Part shown: positions 1 to 6,306 of the stretch, in pieces | How the letters are laid out: the number at the start of each line of letters is the position of its first letter | Position numbering within the stretch: position 1 is the first letter of the stretch | Assembly (NCBI GenBank): GCA_003694775.1 | Contig: RFJV01000101.1 | Span: 1 to 6,649, forward strand | Source of the DNA: Chloroflexota bacterium | GTDB taxonomy: Bacteria > Chloroflexota > Anaerolineae > 4572-78 > J111 | Direction of reading: 5' to 3' | DNA: 6,649 nt | Made by a program: the position numbers and the translations under genes | Notes under the pieces: model-generated | Databases searched by the model: none | Seen by the model: only the letters and a program-made list of their open reading frames with translations | Told to the model about the DNA's origin: nothing

Positions 1-8
1 ACTCTCGC

Positions 9-14
9 AGGAGG
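9..14 (+). promoter_or_regulatory. Shine-Dalgarno site deciding the start of the first gene
   Basis: AGGAGG is a perfect anti-16S match. The distance of five bases to ATG at 20 is good, whereas the in-frame GTG at 17 would leave two bases. This supports the ATG as the start. Confidence 0.7.
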
Positions 15-19
15 CAGTG

Positions 20-334
20 ATGGCAAAAGTGGCTATCGATTCCGGTGCATGCGGTTTGCACACCACCATAGAAGCAGTGATGAACGGCAGAACCTGCCGG
101 CTGAACATCGACAGCGAATGTGAGGCCATCCGCGCCCTGGCCGAAGAACTGGGCGAGGTGGACCCGTTCCAGGAAATCTCTTTCCGGGGAAACGGGCCAA
201 AATCCCTGGCCCTGGGCGCGGAGCACTGCTATCACACCGCCTGTCCGGTTCCGGTGGGCATCATCAAGGCGGTGGAAGTAGCCGCAGGGCTGAACCTGCC
301 GGTCGACGCATCGATTAAATTTATTGACGACTGA
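20..334 (+). CDS. Small cysteine-rich protein of unknown function, DUF6951-like, in cobalamin operon
   Basis: This 104-residue protein has no signal peptide or membrane segment and should be cytoplasmic. It has five cysteines: C11 in a GACG motif, C26, C34, C70 and C75, the last beginning a CPVP motif followed by an amphipathic stretch (IIKAVEVAAGLNLP, about 81-94). The look of it, with an early G-x-C-G, a central LAEEL helix and a late CPVP, matches what I remember of the DUF6951 family found in anaerobic bacteria and archaea, but that name is from memory. The cysteines could bind a metal or an iron-sulfur cluster; this is inference only. I chose ATG at 20 because AGGAGG lies at 9-14, five bases ahead; a GTG at 17 would be only two bases from it. 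It is 45 bases upstream of cbiFG in the same direction, so probably co-transcribed. It lacks the HGS-type motifs expected of a short CbiX chelatase. Confidence 0.85.
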   Translation: MAKVAIDSGACGLHTTIEAVMNGRTCRLNIDSECEAIRALAEELGEVDPFQEISFRGNGPKSLALGAEHCYHTACPVPVGIIKAVEVAAGLNLPVDASIKFIDD

Positions 335-337
335 GAG

Positions 338-365
338 GGGCGTTCCGCCCGCCTCCGGGACGCCC
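338..365 (+). other. Intergenic hairpin before cbiFG
   Basis: GGGCGTTCC (338-346) can pair with GGGACGCCC (357-365), giving nine pairs including one G-U and a ten-base loop. A competing shorter hairpin pairs 338-342 with 346-350 around the loop TTC. No U-run follows, so it is not a normal intrinsic terminator. It ends 14 bases before the cbiFG start and could affect translation or RNA stability. In GC-rich DNA such a stem may also be chance. Confidence 0.35.
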
Positions 366-379
366 GACGAGAAAAGGCG

Positions 380-2242
380 ATGAATTCATCATCTTTCCCC
401 CAATCGCCGGGCGGCCGCGTCTACTTCATCGGCGCGGGGCCGGGCGACCCGGAGCTGATAACCCTCAAGGCCCAACGGCTGATTGCCGCCGCGGATGTCA
501 TCATCTATGCCGGCTCGCTGGTCAACCCGGCGGTGCTGGCCCACGCCCGCGGCGACGCCGCCCTCTACAACAGCGTGGGCATGAAACTGCCGGAGCAAAT
601 CCGGGTGATGGAAGCCGCGGTCAAACAGGGGCAAACCGTCGCCCGGCTCCACACCGGCGACCCTTCGATTTACGGCGCTGTTCTGGAGCAGATACGCGAG
701 CTGGAACAGCGCGGCATCCCCTACACCATTGTGCCCGGCGTTACCTCCGCCTTTGCCGCCGCGGCCGCGCTGGGCATTGAATTTACCGTACCCGGCGACA
801 CGCAGACGGTCATCTTTACCCGCCTGTCCGGGCGCACCCCTGTGCCGGAGCGCGAAGCCCTGGCCCGTCTGGCCGCACATCACAGCAGTATGGCTATCTT
901 CCTCAGCGCCGGCATGACCGACCGGGTGGCCGCCGAACTGCTGTCTGCCGGTTATCCGCCCGACACGCCGGTAGCGGTGGTCTTCCGGGCGAGCTGGCCC
1001 GACGAAAAGGTCATCTCCGGCACGCTGGCCGACATCGCCGCCCGTGTGGCCGAGGCCGAAATCACCCACCACGCCCTGATTATTGTCAGCCCCGCCCTGA
1101 AACGGCCCGGCGCGGCGGTGTCGCACCTGTACGGTACGGCTCTGGACCGGCCCGACCGCCTGCCCACCACGGCCATTATCACCCTGACCCGCCGGGGAAC
1201 CGAAACCGGCCTGCGCCTGCACCGTCTCCTGCCGGATTCCACCCTCTACGCGCCGGCCCGTTTTTTGCCCGCGGCGGTCGACGCGCCGGACGCCCGGCCC
1301 TACGAAACCTCGGTGCGGCAAACTTTGCAGTCCGCCTTCCAGGAGCACAGCGCCCTGGTCTGCATCATGGCCAGCGGCATCGTGGTGCGCGACCTGGCCC
1401 CCCTCCTGCGCAGTAAACACACCGACCCGGCCGTAGTCGTGGTCGACGAGCAGGGGCGGCACGCGGTCAGCCTGCTGAGCGGGCACAAGGGCGGGGCCAA
1501 CGCCCTGGCGGTGCGGGTCGCCCAACTGCTGGGCGGGACCCCGGTGGTCACCACGGCCAGCGACGGTCAGGGCCTGCCGGCCCTGGACCTGCTGGAAAAG
1601 GAGTACGGCTGGCGGCTGGCCCACGACGAAGCGATGACCGCGGTCATCGCCGCCCTGGTCAACGGCGAGCCGGTCGGCGTGGTGCAGGACTGCGCCGGCG
1701 ACCGGTGGCTCCCCGACCCGCCCCTGCCTAACCTGACCCGCTACCCCGATTTCGACACTCTGCGCCAGGCCGCGCCGTCTGCCGCCGTGCTGGTCACCTG
1801 CCGCGTCCCTCCGCCCGGTCTGCTGGCCGCCATCCCCCACACCGTTGTCTTCCACCCGCCCTGCCTGTCTGTGGGCGTGGGGTGCAACCGGGGAACACCG
1901 GCAGAGGAAATTCTGGCCGCGGTGGACCATGTTTTTACCCAAACCGGTCTGAGCCGGGACAGCATTGCCGCCGTAGCGACCATTGAAGACAAGGCCGACG
2001 AGGCCGGCCTGCTGGAAGCCTGCCGCGCCCGCGGCTGGTCGCTGAAAATCTTCTCCCGCGCCGAAGTAGCCGCAGTCGCCAGCGTGCCCAACCCCTCGGC
2101 GTGGGCGCAGAAAGCCCTGGGCGTGCCCGGCGTGGCCGAACCCGCGGCCATGCTCGCCGCCGGAACCGATTCTCTGCTGGTGGAGAAGCAAAAATTCCCC
2201 AATGTCACGGTCGCCGTGGCAGTGAAGAAGGAGGAACAGTGA
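380..2242 (+). CDS. cbiFG: Fused cobalt-precorrin-4 C11-methyltransferase (CbiF/CobM) and cobalt-precorrin-5A hydrolase (CbiG)
   Basis: This 620-residue protein carries two consecutive enzymes of anaerobic corrin synthesis. Residues about 12-250 are a SAM-dependent tetrapyrrole methylase of the CbiF/CobM type: GAGPGDPE at 18-25, HTGDPSIYG at 91-99, PGVTS at 119-123. This half methylates C11 of cobalt-precorrin-4. After a short linker (about 250-262) comes CbiG: the N-terminal domain starts at TTAIITLTRRG, has MASGIVVRDLAP and LSGHKGGANALA (366-377), then a variable middle, and the C-terminal domain with GVGCNRGT (499-506) and IEDKADEAG. CbiG opens the delta-lactone of cobalt-precorrin-5A and releases the two-carbon unit as acetaldehyde. 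Both halves look complete, and no frameshift is seen. The start ATG has a weak ribosome site (AAAAGG only two bases ahead), but no better start lies before the methylase fold. The stop overlaps the cbiH start, implying translational coupling. Confidence 0.95.
   Translation: MNSSSFPQSPGGRVYFIGAGPGDPELITLKAQRLIAAADVIIYAGSLVNPAVLAHARGDAALYNSVGMKLPEQIRVMEAAVKQGQTVARLHTGDPSIYGAVLEQIRELEQRGIPYTIVPGVTSAFAAAAALGIEFTVPGDTQTVIFTRLSGRTPVPEREALARLAAHHSSMAIFLSAGMTDRVAAELLSAGYPPDTPVAVVFRASWPDEKVISGTLADIAARVAEAEITHHALIIVSPALKRPGAAVSHLYGTALDRPDRLPTTAIITLTRRGTETGLRLHRLLPDSTLYAPARFLPAAVDAPDARPYETSVRQTLQSAFQEHSALVCIMASGIVVRDLAPLLRSKHTDPAVVVVDEQGRHAVSLLSGHKGGANALAVRVAQLLGGTPVVTTASDGQGLPALDLLEKEYGWRLAHDEAMTAVIAALVNGEPVGVVQDCAGDRWLPDPPLPNLTRYPDFDTLRQAAPSAAVLVTCRVPPPGLLAAIPHTVVFHPPCLSVGVGCNRGTPAEEILAAVDHVFTQTGLSRDSIAAVATIEDKADEAGLLEACRARGWSLKIFSRAEVAAVASVPNPSAWAQKALGVPGVAEPAAMLAAGTDSLLVEKQKFPNVTVAVAVKKEEQ
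2228..2235 (+). promoter_or_regulatory. Shine-Dalgarno site for cbiH inside the cbiFG 3' end
   Basis: AAGGAGGA lies within the last codons of cbiFG, four to five bases before a GTG at 2239 that overlaps the cbiFG stop (GTGA). It fixes the cbiH start and rejects the upstream GTG at 2101, whose extra 46 residues are arginine-rich and unlike the family. Confidence 0.75.
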
Positions 2243-3000
2243 GCGGTTCGATTGTAGTGATTGGTCTGGGGCCGGGCGACCCGGCGCAGATGACGCCTGC
2301 GGCCCGGCAGGCTCTGGAAAGTGCGGATGTCATTTTTGGCTACAAAACTTACCTGCGCCTCATTGCCAGCATTGCCCCCGGTACACCTCGCGAGGGGAGC
2401 GGCATGCGGCAGGAGGTCAGCCGGGTGAACAGCGTGGTAGATGCCGCCCTGGAGGGCCGGCGGGTGGCCCTGGTCTCCAGCGGCGATGCCGGTATCTACG
2501 GCATGGCCGGCCTGGTGTACGAGGTTCTGCGCGAACGGGGTCTGCCCGACCTGCCGGTGGAGGTGGTTCCCGGTGTGTCGGCCCTGAATGCGGCCGCGGC
2601 CCTGCTGGGCGCACCCCTGATGACCGATTTTGCCGCCATCAGCCTCAGCGACCAGCTCACCCCCCGCGCCGAAATCCTGCGCCGGGTGGAGCTGGCAACC
2701 CAGGCCGATTTTGTTCTCTGCCTGTACAATCCCAAGGGCAAGAACCGGGTGGAGCCGTTCGAGCGTACCTGCGAGATTCTGGCCCGCTACCGCGGCCCGG
2801 ATACCCCGGTGGGCATTGTCCGGGCCGCCTACCGGCCCAACCAGTCGGTGGAGCTTATCACCCTGGCCGACCTGCCCGCGGCAGAGGTCAATATGGTGAC
2901 GATTATTATTGTTGGCAACAGCCGCACCGGGATATTCAACGGCAAAATGGTCACCCCGCGCGGGTACGATAGCAAGTACAGCCTGGCGCGTGACGACTAA
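2239..3000 (+). CDS. cbiH: Cobalt-precorrin-3 (precorrin-3B) C17-methyltransferase, CbiH/CobJ
   Basis: This 253-residue protein adds a methyl group to C17 and drives contraction of the macrocycle, using SAM. It starts with GTG. The N-terminal SAM loop GLGPGD is at 9-14, SSGDAGIYG at 80-88 and PGVSALNAAAALLGAPL begins at 111. The middle has the CobJ/CbiH signature LYNPKGKNR, and the C-terminus has TIIIVGNSRTG followed by MVTPRGY, which separates this family from the other tetrapyrrole methylases. The length is normal for a stand-alone CbiH; there is no added iron-sulfur domain. It overlaps cbiFG by four bases, so translation is probably coupled. Its product is the substrate for the CbiF half of the preceding protein, so neighbouring steps are encoded side by side. 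Confidence in the family is high; the anaerobic name is preferred because of cbiG and cbiD. Confidence 0.95.
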   Translation: MSGSIVVIGLGPGDPAQMTPAARQALESADVIFGYKTYLRLIASIAPGTPREGSGMRQEVSRVNSVVDAALEGRRVALVSSGDAGIYGMAGLVYEVLRERGLPDLPVEVVPGVSALNAAAALLGAPLMTDFAAISLSDQLTPRAEILRRVELATQADFVLCLYNPKGKNRVEPFERTCEILARYRGPDTPVGIVRAAYRPNQSVELITLADLPAAEVNMVTIIIVGNSRTGIFNGKMVTPRGYDSKYSLARDD

Positions 3001-3013
3001 AGACGAATGACCA

Positions 3014-3067
3014 ACGACGAACGACGAACGACGAACGTTTTTGCGTTGGTCGTTCGTCATTGGTCGT
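3014..3067 (+). repeat. Heptad tandem repeat folded into a long imperfect hairpin between cbiH and cbiC
   Basis: The left arm (3014-3037) is three tandem copies of the heptad ACGACGA plus ACG. The right arm (3044-3067) is its reverse complement with three mismatches in 24 positions, around a six-base loop TTTTTG. The T-run lies in the loop and not after the stem, so this is not a standard terminator. It begins 13 bases after the cbiH stop and ends before the cbiC ribosome site. Such heptad elements are commonly interspersed in genomes of this sort (from memory). A role as a transcript stabiliser between cistrons is possible but unproven. Confidence 0.8.
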
Positions 3068-3081
3068 ATGTCAGCATAAAC

Positions 3082-3088
3082 AAGGAGG
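3082..3088 (+). promoter_or_regulatory. Strong Shine-Dalgarno site for cbiC
   Basis: AAGGAGG lies six bases before the cbiC ATG and just outside the repeat hairpin. cbiC therefore starts independently rather than by coupling to cbiH. Confidence 0.8.
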
Positions 3089-3094
3089 AAACCC

Positions 3095-3712
3095 ATGCTG
3101 CCCCACGAAATTGAACAGGAGAGTTTCCGCATCATCCGCTCGGAGATGGAGGCCAACGGCTTTTCGGAAGCGGAGCTGGCGGTGGTGGTGCGGGTCATCC
3201 ACGCCACGGCAGATTTCGACTTCCAGCGCATTCTCCGCTTCCACCCGCGGGCCATCGAGGCCGGCATTGAGGCGATACGCCGCGGGGCCACCATCGTCAC
3301 CGATGTGCGGATGGTGCAGGCCGGCATCAGCCAGGCGATTCTGGCGGAATTCGGCGGGCAAACCGTGTGCGACATTGCCCATCCAGAGGTGCGGGAGCAG
3401 GCCAGAGCGCAGGGGCTGACCCGCTCCATTGTGGCGATGCGCCGCAATGCGGCCCACATCGACGGCGGGATTGTGGCCATTGGCAACGCGCCCACGGCCC
3501 TGCTGGAGGTGGTGCGCCTGGTGCGGGAAGAAGGCATCCGCCCGGCGCTGGTGGTCGGTATGCCGGTGGGATTTGTCAAAGCCGCGGAGTCCAAGGAGGA
3601 ACTGCTGACCCTGGACGTGCCCTACATTACCGCGGTGGGGCGCAAGGGCGGCTCCCCCGTGGCCGCGGCCACGGTCAACGCCCTGCTCAGACTGGCCCGC
3701 AACCGCCAATGA
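3095..3712 (+). CDS. cbiC: Cobalt-precorrin-8 methylmutase, CbiC/CobH
   Basis: This 205-residue protein moves the methyl group from C11 to C12 of cobalt-precorrin-8, giving cobyrinic acid, the last step of corrin ring formation. It needs no cofactor. Near the N-terminus the motif RVIHATADFDF contains H36, which should be the counterpart of the catalytic histidine of the CobH family (His43 in the studied enzyme, from memory). Later motifs are GATIVTDVRMVQAGI, the loop NAAHIDGGIVAIGNAPTAL (GNAPTA at 130-135) and VGMPVGFV at 154-161 followed by AAESKEEL, all typical. The length is normal. A strong ribosome site precedes the ATG. The last codons overlap the cbiD start (ATGA), so cbiC and cbiD form a coupled pair set apart from cbiFG-cbiH by the heptad hairpin. 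Confidence 0.95.
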   Translation: MLPHEIEQESFRIIRSEMEANGFSEAELAVVVRVIHATADFDFQRILRFHPRAIEAGIEAIRRGATIVTDVRMVQAGISQAILAEFGGQTVCDIAHPEVREQARAQGLTRSIVAMRRNAAHIDGGIVAIGNAPTALLEVVRLVREEGIRPALVVGMPVGFVKAAESKEELLTLDVPYITAVGRKGGSPVAAATVNALLRLARNRQ

Positions 3713-4818
3713 AAGCCGACCACCGTCCCCCCACCGACCCGACCCGCCTGCGCACCGGCTTTACCACCGGCGCGTGCGCCACAGCCGCCGCGGCCGCGGC
3801 CGTCCGGGCGCTGGTCACGGGGCAGACGGTCGAAAGCATTACCATCGACCTGCCGGCCCGCCGGGACGTCACGTTTGCCATCACTCGCTGTGAAATAGGG
3901 CCAAACCGGGTGCGGTGCGGCGTCATCAAAGACGCCGGCGACGACCCGGACGTGACCCACGGCGCGGAAATTCAGGCCACCGCGGAATGGGTCGACCAGC
4001 CGGGGGTGACGCTGGCCGCCGGGCCGGGGGTGGGAACGGTCACCAGGCCGGGTCTGCCGGTGGAAGTGGGCCAGCCGGCCATCAACCCCGTCCCCCGGCG
4101 GATGATTACCGCCGCGGTGCAGGCCGAGGCCGGCCCGCGGCTGGTCGAACAGGGGCTGAAAATCACCATCAGCGTTCCCGGCGGTGAGGAACTGGCCAAA
4201 GAGACCCTGAACCCCCGGCTGGGGATTGTCGGCGGGATTTCCATCCTGGGCACAACCGGGATTGTCAAGCCGTATTCGCAGTCGGCGTACCGGGCCAGCA
4301 TCTACGTGGAGCTGAAAGTGGCGGCCCACAACCACAGTCCGCGGGCCGTGCTGACCACCGGCAACCGCAGTGAAGAGTACACCCGCGGCCTCCACCCCGA
4401 CTGGCCCGAACTGGGGTTTGTCCAGGTGGGCGACCATATGGATTACGCCCTCCGGCAGGCGCGGCGGCTGGGCTTCCGGGAGGTGGTCATTGCCGGGATG
4501 GTGGGCAAAATTTCCAAGCTGGCCCAGGGCCGTATGCAGACCCACATCAGCGGAGGCGGGGTAGACCTGGCATTTCTGGCGGAGCTGGCCGGTCAGCTTG
4601 GCGCGGACGAGGCCCTGCAGGAGGCCGTTCGGCAGGCCAACACCGCCCGGCACGTGCAGATAATGCTCCGCAAGGCCGGCATCACCGGGCTGGAACAGCG
4701 TCTGGCCGACCTGGCCGCGGCCCAGGCATCGGCCTACGTACAGGCCGCGTTCGGCGTAACCGTCTATCTGTTCGACATCAAAGGCGAACTGTTGGCTGTT
4801 GGCAAGGCAACAAGGTAG
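3709..4818 (+). CDS. cbiD: Cobalt-precorrin-5B C1-methyltransferase, CbiD
   Basis: This 369-residue enzyme methylates C1 of cobalt-precorrin-5B with SAM. It is a marker of the anaerobic pathway because the aerobic route has no homologue (CobF does that job). Visible signatures are RTGFTTGAC at 15-23, DAGDDPDVTHG at 75-85, GVGTVTRPGLPVEVGQPAINP, GGISILGTTGIV at 175-186, and GKISKLAQGRMQTH at 266-279 leading into SGGGVDL. The length fits the family. I chose ATG at 3709, which overlaps the cbiC stop, because it places the conserved TTGAC motif about 20 residues in; the open frame extending upstream lies wholly within cbiC. No ribosome site is seen, so it is probably translated by reinitiation after cbiC. 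Its stop codon lies inside an octamer tandem repeat, so the last residues (GKATR) may be repeat-derived. Confidence 0.95.
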   Translation: MKADHRPPTDPTRLRTGFTTGACATAAAAAAVRALVTGQTVESITIDLPARRDVTFAITRCEIGPNRVRCGVIKDAGDDPDVTHGAEIQATAEWVDQPGVTLAAGPGVGTVTRPGLPVEVGQPAINPVPRRMITAAVQAEAGPRLVEQGLKITISVPGGEELAKETLNPRLGIVGGISILGTTGIVKPYSQSAYRASIYVELKVAAHNHSPRAVLTTGNRSEEYTRGLHPDWPELGFVQVGDHMDYALRQARRLGFREVVIAGMVGKISKLAQGRMQTHISGGGVDLAFLAELAGQLGADEALQEAVRQANTARHVQIMLRKAGITGLEQRLADLAAAQASAYVQAAFGVTVYLFDIKGELLAVGKATR

Positions 4819-4835
4819 CAAGGTAGCAAGGTAGC
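4804..4835 (+). repeat. Octamer tandem repeat spanning the cbiD stop codon
   Basis: Three perfect copies of AAGGTAGC (4812-4835) follow one degenerate copy, AAGGCAAC (4804-4811). The cbiD stop TAG is within the first perfect copy. Because each unit carries TAG, loss or gain of whole units would leave the cbiD end unchanged as long as one perfect copy remains. This looks like a slippage-prone short repeat rather than a regulatory site. Confidence 0.85.
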
Positions 4836-4882
4836 ATCAGGCTGCAGGCAGGACAGGTGAGCCACGTCTGATACCTGGCTTA

Positions 4883-4912
4883 TTGTTGCCCGGTACACGG
4901 CTCATTTACAAT
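4883..4912 (+). promoter_or_regulatory. Possible sigma70-type promoter for cobL
   Basis: TACAAT at 4907-4912 matches five of six bases of the -10 consensus. TTGTTG at 4883-4888 is a weak -35 element (three of six) 18 bases upstream. A transcript would begin near 4918-4920 and have a leader of only about 20 bases before the cobL ATG. The region is AT-rich, which makes chance matches likely. Confidence 0.25.
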
Positions 4913-4936
4913 TAAGAATTCACCATTCACAATTCT
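4908..4936 (+). repeat. AT-rich repeat segment forming the cobL leader
   Basis: Between 4908 and 4936 the sequence is made of ATTAAGAATT, ATTCAC and AATTC blocks, with an inverted pair AGAATT (4915-4920) and AATTCT (4931-4936). The composition differs sharply from the GC-rich genes on both sides. It resembles dispersed AATTC-type short repeats. It runs to two bases before the cobL ATG and contains no Shine-Dalgarno match. Confidence 0.5.
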
Positions 4937-4938
4937 CC

Positions 4939-6150
4939 ATGTATCCGATTTTGGTGGTAGGCGTAGGGGGTGAAGGACCGGAGAGTCTGCCCCCGGCGGT
5001 GCAGAAAAGAATAACCCAGGCCGATGAGCTGTGGGGCGGAAAACGTCTGCTGGCGTTTTGGGCCGACCATCCGGCGGAGAAAGTGCCCATCGGGGCCGAT
5101 ATTGCCGGCCAGGTAAAGCGTCTGGCCCGGCGAGGCGACCGCCGGGTGGTTATCCTGGCTTCCGGCGACCCCGGCTTTTACGGCATTGTGGGCACTCTGC
5201 GCCGGGAACTACCGGCGGAGGCGCTGGAGGTCATCCCGCACATCAGTTCTCTTCAACTGGCCTTTGCCCGCATCGGCGAGCCGTGGAGCGAGGCCGTTTT
5301 TACCAGCGCGCACGCCCGCCCGCTGGCCGAACTGGTCGGCTGGGCGCGGCGGGTCGCCAAAATTGGCATTTTAACCGACCGCCGCCATACGCCAGCCGTG
5401 ATTGCCCAAACTCTGCTGGACGCGGGGCTGGAGGACTGCCGGGCCGTGGTGGCCGAAAACCTGGGTCTGCCGGATGAACGCATCATCGACACCCGTCTGG
5501 TTGACCTGCCGGGGATGGCCTTTGCCCCGCTGAACGTCCTGCTTCTTCTGCGCGATTCGGCCTGGCAACCCCAGCCGGCGTTTGCCCCCCGCCCCGACGA
5601 GGCCTACGCCCATCGCCGCGGCCTCATCACCAAGGCCGACGTGCGCGCCCTGAGCCTGGCCCGCCTGGCCCTCCGCCCCACCGACACGGTGTGGGACATC
5701 GGCGCGGGGAGCGGGGCGGTCAGCATTGAGATGGCCCAGCTGGCCTGGCGCGGGCAGGTCTTTGCCGTGGAGCACGACCCGGAAAACCTGGCCTACATCC
5801 GGGAAAACTGCCGCCGCTTTGCCGCGCTCAACGTTACCGTGGTGGAAGGCAAGGCCCCGGATGTGCTGGTCGACCTGCCGGCCCCGGACGCGGTCTTCAT
5901 CGGCGGGACGGGCGGCAATATGGAAGCCATTCTGCACCACATCGACCGCACAGCCGCGGCAGACTGCCGGGTGGTAATGACTCTGGCTACGCTGGAAAAT
6001 CTGCACCAGGCCATGGTCCTGATGACCGGCCTGGGCTGGTCGCCCCGGCTGACGCAGGTCAACCTGGCCGACAGCCGGCCCATCGCCGGGATGACCCGCC
6101 TGTCGCCGCTGAACCCGGTATTTGTGGTGGCCGGAAAGGTTGAGGGGTGA
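4939..6150 (+). CDS. cobL: Precorrin-6Y (cobalt-precorrin-7) C5,15-methyltransferase, decarboxylating, CobL (CbiE-CbiT fusion)
   Basis: This 403-residue fusion methylates C5 and C15 and removes the carboxyl of the C12 acetate chain. Residues 1 to about 205 are the CbiE methylase: the N-terminal strand ILVVGVGGEGPE, SGDPGFYG at 75-82, then HISSLQLAFARIG with SSLQ typical of CbiE. From about 215 comes CbiT, a Rossmann-type SAM methyltransferase that also decarboxylates: the opening HRRGLITKADVRALSLARL, WDIGAGSGAVSIE from 252, the acidic AVEHDPENL loop, and FIGGTGGNMEAIL. The length is normal for CobL. The ATG is accepted because it sits directly before the conserved first strand, but no ribosome site precedes it and the leader is an AT-rich repeat. 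It stands alone, 120 bases after cbiD and 368 before cbiL. In anaerobes this protein is also called CbiET. Confidence 0.95.
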   Translation: MYPILVVGVGGEGPESLPPAVQKRITQADELWGGKRLLAFWADHPAEKVPIGADIAGQVKRLARRGDRRVVILASGDPGFYGIVGTLRRELPAEALEVIPHISSLQLAFARIGEPWSEAVFTSAHARPLAELVGWARRVAKIGILTDRRHTPAVIAQTLLDAGLEDCRAVVAENLGLPDERIIDTRLVDLPGMAFAPLNVLLLLRDSAWQPQPAFAPRPDEAYAHRRGLITKADVRALSLARLALRPTDTVWDIGAGSGAVSIEMAQLAWRGQVFAVEHDPENLAYIRENCRRFAALNVTVVEGKAPDVLVDLPAPDAVFIGGTGGNMEAILHHIDRTAAADCRVVMTLATLENLHQAMVLMTGLGWSPRLTQVNLADSRPIAGMTRLSPLNPVFVVAGKVEG

Positions 6151-6215
6151 AGATTAGTAACTGCTCAGCCTGGGGTGAACTATTTCTTAAATTGGCCTTT
6201 TTCTCGACAATCAGG

Positions 6216-6272
6216 CGTAAAACGTAACAACGTAAAACGTAAGGTTGGAAAATTACGGGTTACGTTTTACGT
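6216..6272 (+). repeat. CGTAAAACGTAA direct and inverted repeats after cobL
   Basis: CGTAAAACGTAA occurs at 6216-6227 and again at 6231-6242, a 15-base period. The second copy, extended to 13 bases at 6230-6242, is perfectly inverted at 6260-6272 (TTACGTTTTACGT) with a 17-base loop. Each arm contains ACGT cores. The stem is AT-rich and no T-run follows, so it is a poor terminator. It looks like a dispersed palindromic repeat. Confidence 0.8.
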
Positions 6273-6306
6273 GAGAAAGCTGGACTTGATACCCTTTTGA
6301 TAAGTG

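Noticed and set aside
389..2191. A 600-codon open frame on the minus strand opposite cbiFG
   Set aside because: Its translation is rich in G, R, Q and H with no family signature and mirrors the GC-rich codon use of cbiFG. It is a shadow.
2101..2238. Upstream extension of cbiH from a GTG at 2101
   Set aside because: The extra 46 residues are arginine-rich, overlap cbiG in another frame, and a strong ribosome site points to the GTG at 2239.
3014..3067. CRISPR array or intrinsic terminator
   Set aside because: There are no spacers between repeat units, and the T-run is in the loop and not after the stem.
1741..3594. A 617-codon minus-strand open frame running through cbiG, cbiH, the gap and cbiC
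   Set aside because: It lies opposite three well-supported genes, crosses the heptad repeat and has no recognisable domain.
3367..3708. Upstream extension of cbiD inside cbiC
   Set aside because: The added sequence is low-complexity and out of frame with cbiC. The ATGA overlap at 3709 gives a normal CbiD length.
4858..4904. TGAGCC (4858-4863) and GGCTCA (4899-4904) as part of a structured leader or riboswitch
   Set aside because: Only six pairs over a 35-base loop, with no B12-box sequence or other conserved core.
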